Source: Sphingomonas sp. CCH21-G11 (lineage in GTDB: Bacteria > Pseudomonadota > Alphaproteobacteria > Sphingomonadales > Sphingomonadaceae). Taken from it: 64,000 bases of DNA. This document shows positions 26,898-36,226 of the stretch, one piece after another. Each line of letters starts with the position of its first letter. The stretch's first letter is position 1. Under the pieces are notes generated by a model that had not been told where the DNA came from, did no database searches, and saw only the letters and a list, made by a program, of their open reading frames with translations. The DNA lies in contig NZ_LSHX01000024.1 in assembly GCF_001555965.1 (NCBI RefSeq), forward strand, positions 114,814 to 178,813. Direction: 5' to 3'. The position numbers and the translations under genes are program-made.

Positions 26898-28577
26898 CTA
26901 GCGCGGCTGCGCCTTGAGATGATCGGCGAGGCGCAGCGCCAGTGCGATCAGGGTCAGTGTCGGGTTCGCGAAGCCCGACGTGCTGAACGCCGCCGCCCCG
27001 GCGATGTAGACTCCGCGCGTCTCGAACAGCTCGCAATTCGCGTCGCACACGCCCGTTTGCGGCGTTTCCGCCATGCGTGCGGTGCCGATGTGATGGCCGC
27101 CGATGGGCACCAGTCGCGCCGCCGCCGCCGCATAGTCGCGATCGGAGAAGTTGAGCCTGGCGGTATGGCTGTCCGCGAACGCGGCGGCCATTACCCTCAG
27201 CCCCGCCGCGAGCCGGCGATGGTCGCCCTCGGTCGTGCGCCAGTCGATCCGGATGCGGCGCATCCCGTTGTCGTCGCGCGCATCGCCGAGCGTGATCCGG
27301 CTGTCGGGATTCGGCTCCTGCTCCGCGTTGAGGTCGACCGGATAGACTTCGCGCGGATCGCGCAGAACCACCGACGGCAGCTTGCGTTTCGACAGGATGC
27401 GCTTGCGCGTCCACATCTGGGAAAACATCATCAGCTTGGGCGCACCGAGCACCATGTTGCGCGCGTGCGCGGCCCAGAAGCCGAGGCGTGAGCCGCTGAG
27501 CCCCATCGCTTCCTGATATTCGAGCGCAGTCAGCTTTCGCGCATATTCGGGGACGATGTAGTTCTTGACCAGATACATCGCCGACAGGACCGGATGGCGA
27601 TGCCCCGGATCGACGATGTTGGGATGCGCAGGCCGCAACACGATACCGGCGAGCTGGTGCTGCCGCTGCGCATCGGGGGACAGCCAGATGTAGCGACGGC
27701 AGTAGATGCCCTCGGGCGACTGCTGATAGTCCAGCCGGACCGAGCGGGTGGGCTTGGTAAAGGCGATCGTACCGAACTCGCCCTCGATATGACCCTGATA
27801 GAAGCGGCCGACCAGATCGTGTTCATTGCCGAGCCCCTTTGGCCGGTCCTGATCCGAAGCAAGCAGCAGGCGCGGAATTTCCAGGCCGCCCGTCGCCAGG
27901 ATGACGCACGGTGCCATGACGTCGATCCGACGGTCCCCGCCGGCATGGACGCGCACGCCCGCCGCGGTCGCGCCGACATCGCGGGTCAGGATCCGTTCGA
28001 CCGGCGCGTGCAGGAACAGCCGGATATGCGGGTCGCGTTCCAGCATCGCGCGATATTCGACGCCGAAATGCGTCGGGTGGCTGAACCGCTCGATTCGATC
28101 GAGTACGACATCGGGCGAGTCGACCCCGCCGACCATTGGTGCAGGTTCGCCCGGCAACGCCGCGCCGGCATCGAAGATTGCCGGGCCCGAATGCGTGTAT
28201 TCGGTCGCGCGCGGATAATATTTCGCGACATCGTCATAGCCTATCGGCCATTTGGCATAGGGCATCCACGGCCGCGTCTCGAAATCGATCGGATCGAACG
28301 GGATGCACCGCCCGCCCCACACCGAAGTCGAGCCGCCCAGCACGCGCCGCCGGAACATGTGCACCGGCCCATGCGTGTCCGGCGCGATCGCTTCGGCATG
28401 ATAGAAGGCCTGGCTCAGCGGATCGAACTTGTCGCCGCCCGCTTCCAGAACGATGACGTCGCGTCCGGCCCTGGCGAGTTCAAGCGCGAGAACGATGCCC
28501 GCCGCCCCCGCGCCGACGATGGCGACGTCGCATTCGATGCTGTCGGGCAGCCCGGCGCTACGAATATCGGTAATCAA
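26898..28577 (-). CDS. GMC-family FAD-dependent oxidoreductase
   Basis: 559 residues. The FAD-binding start is DVAIVGAGAAGIVLALELAR with VIVLEAGG. GGSTSVWGGRC is typical of the glucose-methanol-choline group. The C-terminus shows GGHHIGTARMAETPQTGVCD, FETRGVYIAGAAAFSTSG and NPTLTLIALALRLADHL, containing the active-site histidine region. It oxidises an alcohol, sugar or polyol. It is followed upstream in the operon by an aldo/keto reductase (24-base gap), and both sit inside the polysaccharide locus, so sugar modification is likely, but no substrate can be assigned. Confidence 0.88.
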   Translation of the reverse strand: MITDIRSAGLPDSIECDVAIVGAGAAGIVLALELARAGRDVIVLEAGGDKFDPLSQAFYHAEAIAPDTHGPVHMFRRRVLGGSTSVWGGRCIPFDPIDFETRPWMPYAKWPIGYDDVAKYYPRATEYTHSGPAIFDAGAALPGEPAPMVGGVDSPDVVLDRIERFSHPTHFGVEYRAMLERDPHIRLFLHAPVERILTRDVGATAAGVRVHAGGDRRIDVMAPCVILATGGLEIPRLLLASDQDRPKGLGNEHDLVGRFYQGHIEGEFGTIAFTKPTRSVRLDYQQSPEGIYCRRYIWLSPDAQRQHQLAGIVLRPAHPNIVDPGHRHPVLSAMYLVKNYIVPEYARKLTALEYQEAMGLSGSRLGFWAAHARNMVLGAPKLMMFSQMWTRKRILSKRKLPSVVLRDPREVYPVDLNAEQEPNPDSRITLGDARDDNGMRRIRIDWRTTEGDHRRLAAGLRVMAAAFADSHTARLNFSDRDYAAAAARLVPIGGHHIGTARMAETPQTGVCDANCELFETRGVYIAGAAAFSTSGFANPTLTLIALALRLADHLKAQPR

Positions 28578-28601
28578 GACGTGTCGCCTCCCGGATGTGA
28601 T

Positions 28602-29441
28602 TCAGGCGAGCGCGGCGATCGCCGCCAGATGCTTTGGTGATGTCGTGCCGACCAGCGCCGTCGTGACGAGCGGCTCGGCGATGGCATGGCGCACCGCATC
28701 GAGCGGCGCGACGTCGGGCTGAAGCCGGATCACCTCGCGCGCCATCACCTGTATCCCCCGATCGCGGATCGCGGCGCCTTCGGCCGTGTCGCGGATGGCG
28801 GCCACGACATCCCATGGCAGCTGAAGCAGCGACAGGCCCGGCAGGGTCAATGCGGCCCGCAGGCATGCGATATCGTCGCACGACACGCCGAAATGCGCGA
28901 CCTTGCCCTCCGCCTTGAGCGCGGCGAGCGCCGATCCGAGCGCCGCGTCGCCCGCGACCGATGCCGGCGGACTGTGCAGCAAGAACCCGTCGACCTGTTC
29001 GATGCCCAAGCGGCGCAGCGAGCCGTGCAGGCTCTCGCGGATCGCCGCGGGGCTCCAGTCCATGCGCAATTCGCCCTCGCGTCGCGCGGTCACCGCGCCG
29101 GTGCCGGCGGTCGCTCCGGTCGACCCGCGCCGCATCGCCAGAAGCGGACGCAGCACCGGCTTCAACGGGCGGAGCAATTTCATGCGCGGCGAGAAGCCCC
29201 GCCCTGCCTTGGTCACGACGAACGCGCGCGCGCGGCGTCCGCGGATCGCCTTGCCGATCTGCTGCTCGCTGTCACCCTGGCCATAGATGTTCGACGTGTC
29301 GAGCACCGTCACGCCAAGCTCGAGCGCATGGGCGATCAGCGCACGGCTTTCAGCCAGGGTCTGCGGATTGTTGAACGATCCGACCCGCGCGCAACCCAGC
29401 CCGATCTGCGACGGTGTCCGGATATCGCGTTCGACGGGCAT
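28602..29441 (-). CDS. aldo/keto reductase family protein
   Basis: 279 residues of the (beta/alpha)8 AKR fold: IGLGCARVGSFNN, then LDTSNIYGQGDSEQQIG (the tyrosine of the tetrad in NIYGQG), VTKAGRGF (lysine), and LLHSPPAS (histidine) in VDGFLLHSP. It reduces an aldehyde or ketone with NADPH, or dehydrogenates sugars. The start at 29441 has AGGAGC upstream; a frame extending to 29552 has no family-like sequence. It is clustered with the GMC oxidoreductase, so the two may act in series on a sugar or lipid-linked intermediate. Confidence 0.86.
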   Translation of the reverse strand: MPVERDIRTPSQIGLGCARVGSFNNPQTLAESRALIAHALELGVTVLDTSNIYGQGDSEQQIGKAIRGRRARAFVVTKAGRGFSPRMKLLRPLKPVLRPLLAMRRGSTGATAGTGAVTARREGELRMDWSPAAIRESLHGSLRRLGIEQVDGFLLHSPPASVAGDAALGSALAALKAEGKVAHFGVSCDDIACLRAALTLPGLSLLQLPWDVVAAIRDTAEGAAIRDRGIQVMAREVIRLQPDVAPLDAVRHAIAEPLVTTALVGTTSPKHLAAIAALA

Positions 29442-29499
29442 GATCGGGCTCCTGGTCACCGCGTTCCTATTGCGCTGCAGCAAGAGCGAGCGCAAGCCT

Positions 29500-30786
29500 C
29501 TATCCGCCGTGGTTGGCCGCGGGTCTTGCACGCGTGCTCGCGCTCGCGGCACCGCGCGGCGCGCGCCGTGCCGGTGCGACCGATGCCCATGCGCGCGCGA
29601 CGACGAACATCATCACCAGCGGCATGACGAGGCCCGTCGCCAGCGCGAGATTTTCGGAGAAGCCGATCACCGCATAGCTCCACAGAAAGCTCGCCCCCGC
29701 CGAGGTGCCGAGATCGCGCGTGCGCGCCGCTTCGATGGTCAGGCGCACGGCCCCCCCGATGACGAGCAGCACATAGAAGACGAAGCCGATGATGCCGATT
29801 TCGGCCAGCACCGCCAGATACGCCTGATGCGCCGAGGTTGCCGCAGTGATGTAGCGTTCGTGCTGGCGATAGCCGATGCCGAGCAGCGGATCGTTGGCGA
29901 ACAGCGCCCACGCCTCGCTCCACGCGAGCGCGCGGCCGGTCGCCCCGGATCCGATGCCGCGGCGCGGATCGTTGAGCTTGAGGAGGATATCCGCGAACTG
30001 GTCCGCGACCAGCGGGACGAGCAGTACCAGCCCGACCATGGCAACCAGATACCATCCGCGCCGGCGCTCGGGCGCGCGTGCAAAGGCGATCAGGACCATC
30101 ACCCCGACAGCGACGATGCTGGCGACCATCGCGCCGCGCGCCGACGCGAGCACCATCGTCAGCACCGCCACGGCGATAATCGCGACGCGCAGCCACATCT
30201 GGCGCACCGCCGCGCTGCACGCCACCGCGATGATCGCCACCATGCCCCAATAGGTCGGCCCCGCCCGCGACGCGAGCCGGCCCCAGCTATATTCATTGAA
30301 CGCGACCGCCATGACGAGGCACGCCGCGCAGCTGAGCGCGACGGTCGCCATGAAGCTGTTGAAGCCGATAGTGCGGCCATGCGGGAGCGCGGCGAAGAGT
30401 GCGCCCGCCAGCAGCGTGAGCATCAGGATCAGCGCATAGGCGATGGCGCGCGGGTCGGGGTTGGCCAGCAGGCTTGCGATCACCGCGGCCGCCAGCCCGA
30501 AGGCGAGCAGGGCGAATGGCGCGAGACGCCGGGCCTCAAGCTGTCGACGGGCCATGAACGCCGCCAGTGCCGGCGGGACGATCAGCAGCAGGTTGATCGC
30601 GAAATGAAGGACGGACACCAGCACCGGCACTTCATGCGTCGACGCTTCCGAACCCGGATTTACCGCGACGAACGACGGCCGGAACAGAAGATCGACGAGA
30701 ACGAAGAGGCCGAGCAGCAGGCCGAGGGCTATGCCGGCCCCGCGCGCGACGCTTTGCCGCGGATCGATGGCGACACGGCGGCGCAC
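29500..30786 (-). CDS. O-antigen ligase / Wzy-like polytopic membrane protein
   Basis: About 428 residues with around 11 membrane segments. The long hydrophilic loop contains RRGIGSGATGRALAWSEAW and DPLLGIGYRQHERYI, followed by AHQAYLAVLAEIGIIG, the typical ligase/polymerase pattern (Arg/His in the loop). I prefer the GTG at 30786, one base after the acyltransferase stop and preceded by GGAAGGCGGG; an ATG at 30807 overlaps that gene. It probably polymerises or ligates lipid-linked saccharide in the periplasm. It is the second of three such genes in the locus. Confidence 0.84.
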   Translation of the reverse strand: MRRRVAIDPRQSVARGAGIALGLLLGLFVLVDLLFRPSFVAVNPGSEASTHEVPVLVSVLHFAINLLLIVPPALAAFMARRQLEARRLAPFALLAFGLAAAVIASLLANPDPRAIAYALILMLTLLAGALFAALPHGRTIGFNSFMATVALSCAACLVMAVAFNEYSWGRLASRAGPTYWGMVAIIAVACSAAVRQMWLRVAIIAVAVLTMVLASARGAMVASIVAVGVMVLIAFARAPERRRGWYLVAMVGLVLLVPLVADQFADILLKLNDPRRGIGSGATGRALAWSEAWALFANDPLLGIGYRQHERYITAATSAHQAYLAVLAEIGIIGFVFYVLLVIGGAVRLTIEAARTRDLGTSAGASFLWSYAVIGFSENLALATGLVMPLVMMFVVARAWASVAPARRAPRGAASASTRARPAANHGG

Positions 30787-30787
30787 G

Positions 30788-31999
30788 TCAACCCGCCTTC
30801 CCGGCATCGCGACCTGCGGTTGCCGGCACCATGCCCTGTCGCGCCCGGCGTCCGGCGATCTGCGCGCCCAGCCGGATCATCGGCCGTTCGAGGGCGATGT
30901 GCAGGATCGCAGCCAACGCCAGCGAGGCCGGAACGACGATCGCCGCAAGGGTCAGCGCGGCCAGCGCGGTATCGGCGCTGATCGTGTCCCGCAGCAGGAA
31001 CAACGTGACCTGGAGCACCGGCCAATGCGCCAGATAGATGCCGTAGGAGCGCGCGCCGACCCAGCGCGCCGCCGCCGATCCGAACATCGCCGACCAGATG
31101 CGCGCCGCCGCGCGATCGACGGCGGTGGTCCGCTCGACCGCACCACGGCCAGCCAGAAATGCATAGAAGGCGACCCACAGCCCGATAGCCGCGAGTGCCG
31201 GCACCGCCGCGGCCAAGGCTACGCCGACGAGGGCGGCGGCAACCGGCGAAAAGCGGATCCGGACGGCGCGCTCGAACAACAGCCGGCTGGCGATCCCGGC
31301 GAGGAAGAGATGCGCGGCGGCCGAGAAGACGCTCATCAGGCGGTAGTCGCCCAACAGGCCCACCTGCTCGACGACGACCGCGCCCAACAGCAGCGCGACC
31401 ATGATCGCCGCGCGACGCCGGTCGGCCAGCCAGCCGATCACCACCGGCGCGATCAGATAGAATTGCCATTCGAGGCTGAGGCTCCACGCCGGGCCGAGCA
31501 TGACCGCCGAGGAATAGGGCAGCACCGAATCGGGCACGATCCCCTGGAACAGCAGCAGGTGGAGGAGGAGATGGACCGGGAACGCATCCTGCTGGCTCTG
31601 ATAGGTGGCGACCAGCGTGTCGCGATAGGCGAAGCCGGGGTCATCGGCCCATGGCACCGCCATCACCGCCTGCGCGCCGAGTGCGGTCGTCGCTATCCCC
31701 GGCAGCACCAATGCCAGATAAAGCGGAAACAGCCGAAAGGCGCGCCGGACCAGATAGCCCGAATAGGGTTCGCGCCGCATCGCGAGCAGATGGGTTACGA
31801 CGAACCCGCTGACGATGATGAACAGCTCGACCGCCAGATGCGCGACGCCACCGCTGGACGCGAGCAGGGCAAAGCGGGCGTTGAGCCCGGTATACTGGAC
31901 GACGTGCCAGCCGACGACCGCAAAGGCCAGCCACGCGCGCAACCCTTCGATTTCGTCGAAACGGACGGCGCGCGGCAACCCTGCTGCATCACTGGCCAC
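30788..31999 (-). CDS. acyltransferase 3 family membrane protein
   Basis: 403 residues, about ten membrane helices. The N-terminal IEGLRAWLAFAVVGWHVV carries the family's first conserved histidine. VELFIIVSGFVVTHLL and the RR/RLFPLYLALVLPG region follow, as in OafA/NodX-like enzymes that acetylate or succinylate cell-surface sugars. The C-terminal ARSYGIYLAHWPVLQV is also family-typical. It is closely followed by the Wzy/ligase-like gene. Three members of this family (also 37240 and 42942) occur here, implying a heavily acylated product. Donor and position are unknown. Confidence 0.9.
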   Translation of the reverse strand: MASDAAGLPRAVRFDEIEGLRAWLAFAVVGWHVVQYTGLNARFALLASSGGVAHLAVELFIIVSGFVVTHLLAMRREPYSGYLVRRAFRLFPLYLALVLPGIATTALGAQAVMAVPWADDPGFAYRDTLVATYQSQQDAFPVHLLLHLLLFQGIVPDSVLPYSSAVMLGPAWSLSLEWQFYLIAPVVIGWLADRRRAAIMVALLLGAVVVEQVGLLGDYRLMSVFSAAAHLFLAGIASRLLFERAVRIRFSPVAAALVGVALAAAVPALAAIGLWVAFYAFLAGRGAVERTTAVDRAAARIWSAMFGSAAARWVGARSYGIYLAHWPVLQVTLFLLRDTISADTALAALTLAAIVVPASLALAAILHIALERPMIRLGAQIAGRRARQGMVPATAGRDAGKAG

Positions 32000-32020
32000 C
32001 AGGCCCCTCCCCCGCGTGCA

Positions 32021-32908
32021 TCACCGCGCCGCTCCGGCGTCGCGCAGCGCATAGGCACGAACCCAATCGATCTTCATCCGCGCCGGAAACCGGGTGCGGG
32101 CATCGGGCGCGCCGGGCCAGTCGCCGCCGATCGCCAGATTGAGCAGCATATAGGCGGGGCGATGAAAATCGGTGTTGGCGGTGCGGCGCACCTCGCGCGA
32201 ATCGACGTACCAGACGATCTGTGTCGGGGTGACGAGCACGCCGTAATCGTGCGGCTGATCAACAGGCGCGGTGTCGATACGCGCCCCGTCGGCAACCTTC
32301 TTGCCCCCGACATCGCGGTGGACCGTCGCATAGATTTCGTTGTTCTTGCCGATATTCTCGAAGATATCGAGCTCCTGCTGGCCATCGGCGACCGGCCAGC
32401 CCCGTTCGACGCGCGGTTCAGGAAGCAGCCAGAATGCCGACCACAGACCCTGGCCGACCGGCATGGTCACGCGGGCCTCGAAATAGCCGTAACGCTGGCG
32501 GAACGAACGCTCGGTGGTGATCAGGCCGGACAGATAGGGCAGCGCATGGGTGCGCGGGTCTGACCGATGCGGATTGGGACGTCCGGCGATGGTCAGACTG
32601 CCCCTGCTCCATTCGAACGCGCCAAGATTGTCGTAGGGATCGCCATAATATTGCAGCTCGCGATTGGGACGCAGCGTGCGGCTTTCCCAGCCCTTGGGCG
32701 AAGCGCTGTCCTGGATGCTGAAGAAGAAGTTGGTTTTCCACCGTCCCGCCGGCCGCCGCACCGGATGATAGAAATCGGGCGGCGTGTCGAAGGTCTCCTC
32801 GAACCGCAGGACAAGCTGACTGCGGTCGAGCATGGGGCCGGGCGCGCCGGAAGCGCCGCTGTCGCTCAGGAACAGCCCGGCAACCGCGAGCGCGATGCGC
32901 CCCTTCAT
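32021..32908 (-). CDS. secreted glycoside hydrolase family 16 protein
   Basis: 295 residues with a short signal peptide (ALAVAGLFLSDSGASG). The GH16 signature is present as ELDIFENIG, with Glu179 (nucleophile), Asp181 and Glu184 (acid/base), and YLSGLITTERSFRQRYGYFE in the jelly-roll. Family members cleave beta-1,3 or beta-1,4 glucans and galactans, or transglycosylate. Within a polysaccharide locus such enzymes commonly trim or release the polymer. It overlaps the upstream glycosyltransferase gene by four bases (ATGA), so it is made together with the polymer machinery. Confidence 0.9.
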   Translation of the reverse strand: MKGRIALAVAGLFLSDSGASGAPGPMLDRSQLVLRFEETFDTPPDFYHPVRRPAGRWKTNFFFSIQDSASPKGWESRTLRPNRELQYYGDPYDNLGAFEWSRGSLTIAGRPNPHRSDPRTHALPYLSGLITTERSFRQRYGYFEARVTMPVGQGLWSAFWLLPEPRVERGWPVADGQQELDIFENIGKNNEIYATVHRDVGGKKVADGARIDTAPVDQPHDYGVLVTPTQIVWYVDSREVRRTANTDFHRPAYMLLNLAIGGDWPGAPDARTRFPARMKIDWVRAYALRDAGAAR

Positions 32909-34131
32909 GCCGATTGTGCCATCACGTCGGCCCTTTCCTCTTCCAGCCCGAGGACCCTACGCCATTTGCGCGCGAACACATCCGGTGCATGGACGTGCTG
33001 CACATAATCAAAGCCGAACCGCGCGGCGACGGCGAAGCGATCGCGAAACGCCTCCGGGTTCCGGATGATCGCGATCAGTTCGTCCTCGCCGTCGCAGACC
33101 AGCGGATAATCCCCGATCGGCATCGCCTCGAACGTGATCGCATTGCCAATCACCGGCGCGCCATGGGCAAAGGCCTCGAGCACCTTGGTCTTGATGCCGC
33201 CGCGCAGCAGCGACGGCGTCAGCAGCACGCTGCGCCCGTCATAGGCATCGGCGATGTCGTCGATATAGCCCAGCGCACGCACCCCGTCGGGCAGCGGGGT
33301 GGTCCGCTGGCGCCGGCCGATCAGCACCAGTTCGACCGGTGGCCGCTCGCGCGCCCACAGATCGGTCAGATAGTCGATGGTCAACCGGTTCTGGGTGAGC
33401 GTGTCCGTACCGGCAAAGATGAACCGGACCGGACCGGGTTCAAGCGTCGGGTTTCGGCCGGTCGGCGTCACCATCGGCAGGATGCTGACGCGCGTTGCCG
33501 GCCCGTCGCCGCGCATTTCGGTCAGGTCTTCCGACGAAACAAGCACGACCGCGTCGGCCAGATGCGTGATCGCCGCCTCGACCCCCGGCAGGGTCCGCTC
33601 CTCATAGCGCAGGATCATCCGCCCGACCCCGCCGGTCAGCCAGCGCACGAAGGTCGGCGGCAGTGCCGCGGTCAGATAGCCGGCGGAAAGAGGAAAGCGG
33701 CCCTCGCGCAACAGCCGGACACGCCGCGACATCAGGTCGTCCAGGTCGACGACGATCCGCTTGTCGGGATAAACTTTCCGCAGCCGGCGCAGCAGCGCGA
33801 AGGTACGCACGCCATCCAGATAGATGGTCGTGGCCTCCGGATCGATCGCCGCGATCGCGCGCCGGACGGCGCCGGGACTGGCATAAAGCACGCACTGCAG
33901 CGGCAGGACAGGGTGGCGGAACAGGCTGCAGAACCACGCCCACGCAATCCCAAGCATCGCGGTCGCGCTGCCGATCGCGGGGGGCAACAGATGTTCGCGC
34001 ACGTCGGCGACCTCGCGCACGGCGGCACGCACGGCGATCGCCACGCGCAGCCGGCCCGCCATTGCCTGGCCGTCGATCGGGCGGGTCCAGATCATCTGGA
34101 CGATCGGGCGGGCGCGCGCGGCGCGGCTCAT
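32905..34131 (-). CDS. glycosyltransferase, GT4-like
   Basis: 408 residues of GT-B type. The C-terminal half shows VRFIFAGTDTLTQNRLTI and the nucleotide-sugar-binding stretch GIKTKVLEAFAHGAPVIGN, where retaining GT4 enzymes hold UDP- or GDP-sugar. The N-terminal half has TIYLDGVRTFALLRRLR and RIVVDLDDLMSRR. It is probably a cytoplasmic enzyme adding a sugar to the lipid-linked repeat unit. It overlaps GH16 by four bases on one side and is overlapped by the next gene by four bases on the other. The ATG at 34131 is the only sensible start. Confidence 0.85.
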   Translation of the reverse strand: MSRAARARPIVQMIWTRPIDGQAMAGRLRVAIAVRAAVREVADVREHLLPPAIGSATAMLGIAWAWFCSLFRHPVLPLQCVLYASPGAVRRAIAAIDPEATTIYLDGVRTFALLRRLRKVYPDKRIVVDLDDLMSRRVRLLREGRFPLSAGYLTAALPPTFVRWLTGGVGRMILRYEERTLPGVEAAITHLADAVVLVSSEDLTEMRGDGPATRVSILPMVTPTGRNPTLEPGPVRFIFAGTDTLTQNRLTIDYLTDLWARERPPVELVLIGRRQRTTPLPDGVRALGYIDDIADAYDGRSVLLTPSLLRGGIKTKVLEAFAHGAPVIGNAITFEAMPIGDYPLVCDGEDELIAIIRNPEAFRDRFAVAARFGFDYVQHVHAPDVFARKWRRVLGLEEERADVMAQSA

Positions 34132-35000
34132 CGTTTCACCCTCGCGGCGATCCTTGCCAGCGGCCCCAGAAACTGCGCCGCATAGTCACCCATCGCATTG
34201 TAGCGCGTGGCGTGGCGATACAGCATCTCGCGCCGCGGAAGCGTCATCTCGGCAAAGTCCGCCGCCCGCCCCAGACTGAAAAAACCCCCGTCCCCCCGAA
34301 GCGCCAGATTCGCCTCGACCGGCGCGAGTTCGAGCGGATAGCCCGCGATCGGGCGACGACAGGGTCGCGACGAAACGAGGTGCAGGTCGGGGTCGATCGC
34401 CTCCGCCCCGGTGCGGCCCCACAGGTCGATCCGCACCGCCAGCCCCGCGAGTGCCGGATCGAGCCGCGCCGCAGCCGCCGGCGCAAGCTCGTACGACGCA
34501 TCATAACATGCAACCGCGCCATCGAGCGCGTGAAGGCGCCAGGCCCGGTCGCCGACGGCGAGCATCGCGTGAAGCCCGCGACCCGTCGCAAAGGCAAGCG
34601 GACTTGTTGGCGCGATCAGATACTGGCCGGAAGCCGTCAGATAGTCGGACCAATCCTCCCCCGTCACGCCGCCGTCGCGCGCACGAGCGGCCTGTGACGG
34701 GGTCACCAGAAGCGCGACCTGACGCCCCGACCGAAGGTAGAGCGTGTCAGCGCCGTCGGGAACGGGCGTGAACGGCACGCGGTCCGCCGACCGCCAGCGC
34801 GGAAGCCCCAGCGTCGCCCCCGCCACGCCCGGCGCGTCGGCAATCGCCAGCACGGCGTCGAGATAGGAAGACAGATGAAGCGCGAACACCGCGTCGGGCG
34901 CGTGCAGCAGCACCGGCGTGGTGCTGCCCGCGACTTCATCGAGCGCGCGGTGCCAGTCCCCGGCCGCCACCGCACGTCGCGGGCATTGACCGCGCGTCAT
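34128..35000 (-). CDS. decayed relative of the adjacent GnT-I-like glycosyltransferase, function uncertain
   Basis: 290 residues. The C-terminal third matches the neighbouring enzyme's C-terminus in order and spacing: PALAG...IDLWG / PALAD...VDLYG, LVSSRPCRR / LLSSRPARR, then GGFFSLG / GSFFTLA, and DFAEMTLPRREM / HFSAMSLGRRWA. Here the N-terminal catalytic GT-A fold with its EDD metal motif is not seen. It may be a chaperone-like or acceptor-binding partner, or a glycosyltransferase of different type. The ATG at 35000 is chosen over a TTG at 35021. It lies 10 bases after the upstream gene and overlaps the downstream gene by four. Confidence 0.62.
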   Translation of the reverse strand: MTRGQCPRRAVAAGDWHRALDEVAGSTTPVLLHAPDAVFALHLSSYLDAVLAIADAPGVAGATLGLPRWRSADRVPFTPVPDGADTLYLRSGRQVALLVTPSQAARARDGGVTGEDWSDYLTASGQYLIAPTSPLAFATGRGLHAMLAVGDRAWRLHALDGAVACYDASYELAPAAAARLDPALAGLAVRIDLWGRTGAEAIDPDLHLVSSRPCRRPIAGYPLELAPVEANLALRGDGGFFSLGRAADFAEMTLPRREMLYRHATRYNAMGDYAAQFLGPLARIAARVKR

Positions 35001-35010
35001 GATCTTCAGT

Positions 35011-36204
35011 TCACTCCCCAATTGCGGCCTGCCGGCGCGCGCGCGCCAGTTTGCGGATCAGAATTTCGGTCTGAACCGGCTTCAACATCTGAAACATCAT
35101 TGCGTTGCCTGGCCGTCCGACCTGGGTCGCGCGGGCGAGCGCCCAGCGGCGTCCCAAGGACATGGCGGAAAAGTGATCGCGCGGCGCCAGGGTGAAGAAA
35201 CTGCCGGGCACACCCGCGATGATCGATGCCACCGCCGGCGCATCGGAAACGAGCCCGAAGCGCAGCCTCCCCCGCCGGGCGGGCCGCGACGACAACAGGT
35301 CGGGACGCGTCAGCGCCGCCGCAGGTTTGACCCCATAGAGATCGACGTCGAAATCCGCGTCCGCCAGCGCCGGCTGCAGCGCGCGCAGCGTATCGGGTTC
35401 GGGCTCGTAGAAGATGTCGTAGCGTGCCAGCGACTGGTCGAGCGCGGGCAGCCGCCAGTCGCGCGCGCCCACGTCCATCGCGGTCTGATAGATGCTGACC
35501 GCACGCTTGGTGTTGGTGCCGGGGCGCGCACGGTTGGTCGTCAGCGACGCGCGCGGGTACACGAAGTAGCGGCCGGTCATGGCCAGATACTTCATGTAGA
35601 AGCGCTTCCAGCTATTGTCCCGCCACGCCTCGAGCTGGCGCGGGACGCCGTCGGTGACGCGGATCGGATCGCGCCCGTACCGGGCATACCATTGCCGGAA
35701 GAGTCGCCATTGCGACGCGGTCCACGCCTGGCCCCAGGATGCGGCGACCTGCATGAAATAGACGTCGCTGCCGTCGTCGATCGGCTCGAAGTCCATGTTG
35801 TTGAACTCGTTGATCCGGTAATGATAAAGCGAGATGCCCGCGATCCGGTCGTCCGCGCCGAACCGGTCGATCGCGCGCTCGACATAGGCGTACAGGTGCG
35901 GCGCGGCGAGCAGGTCGTCCTCAAGCACAATGACCGCGCCATATTCCTCGCTCAGATCGCCGCAACTCAGGATATGATTACGTAAACCAAGCCGCTGCGG
36001 ATGCCGGATGACCCGTTTCGGACCATGCGGCCATTCAAAAGCGTCGGCGACCTCACCGGGTCGGGGATCGCCCGACAGGTCCAGGCTGATGACCAGCGGA
36101 ACGCCGTCGGGATAGGTGCCCGCGCGCAACGCGGTCAGCAGGCCGGCAAGCGCATCCGGGCGATCATAGCCGACAATGACAAGGGCGGGGGTCGCGCCGC
36201 TCAA
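35011..36204 (-). CDS. glycosyltransferase, GnT-I-like GT-A fold
   Basis: 397 residues. ALVIVGYDRPDALAGLL and IRHPQRLGLRNHIL precede the metal motif VLEDDLLAAPHLYAYVERA (Glu95-Asp96-Asp97), close to the EDD motif of GnT-I-type enzymes. Later YFMQVAASWGQAWTASQW and TNRARPGTNTKRA complete the catalytic region. A C-terminal extension (about 290-397) is shared with the next gene downstream. It starts at a TTG at 36204 because the upstream frame is closed by a stop; AGGTGCAGG precedes it. It is expected to add a sugar from an activated nucleotide donor to the lipid-linked chain. Confidence 0.8.
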   Translation of the reverse strand: MSGATPALVIVGYDRPDALAGLLTALRAGTYPDGVPLVISLDLSGDPRPGEVADAFEWPHGPKRVIRHPQRLGLRNHILSCGDLSEEYGAVIVLEDDLLAAPHLYAYVERAIDRFGADDRIAGISLYHYRINEFNNMDFEPIDDGSDVYFMQVAASWGQAWTASQWRLFRQWYARYGRDPIRVTDGVPRQLEAWRDNSWKRFYMKYLAMTGRYFVYPRASLTTNRARPGTNTKRAVSIYQTAMDVGARDWRLPALDQSLARYDIFYEPEPDTLRALQPALADADFDVDLYGVKPAAALTRPDLLSSRPARRGRLRFGLVSDAPAVASIIAGVPGSFFTLAPRDHFSAMSLGRRWALARATQVGRPGNAMMFQMLKPVQTEILIRKLARARRQAAIGE

Positions 36205-36226
36205 CCTGCACCTGTTTCAAACATGA

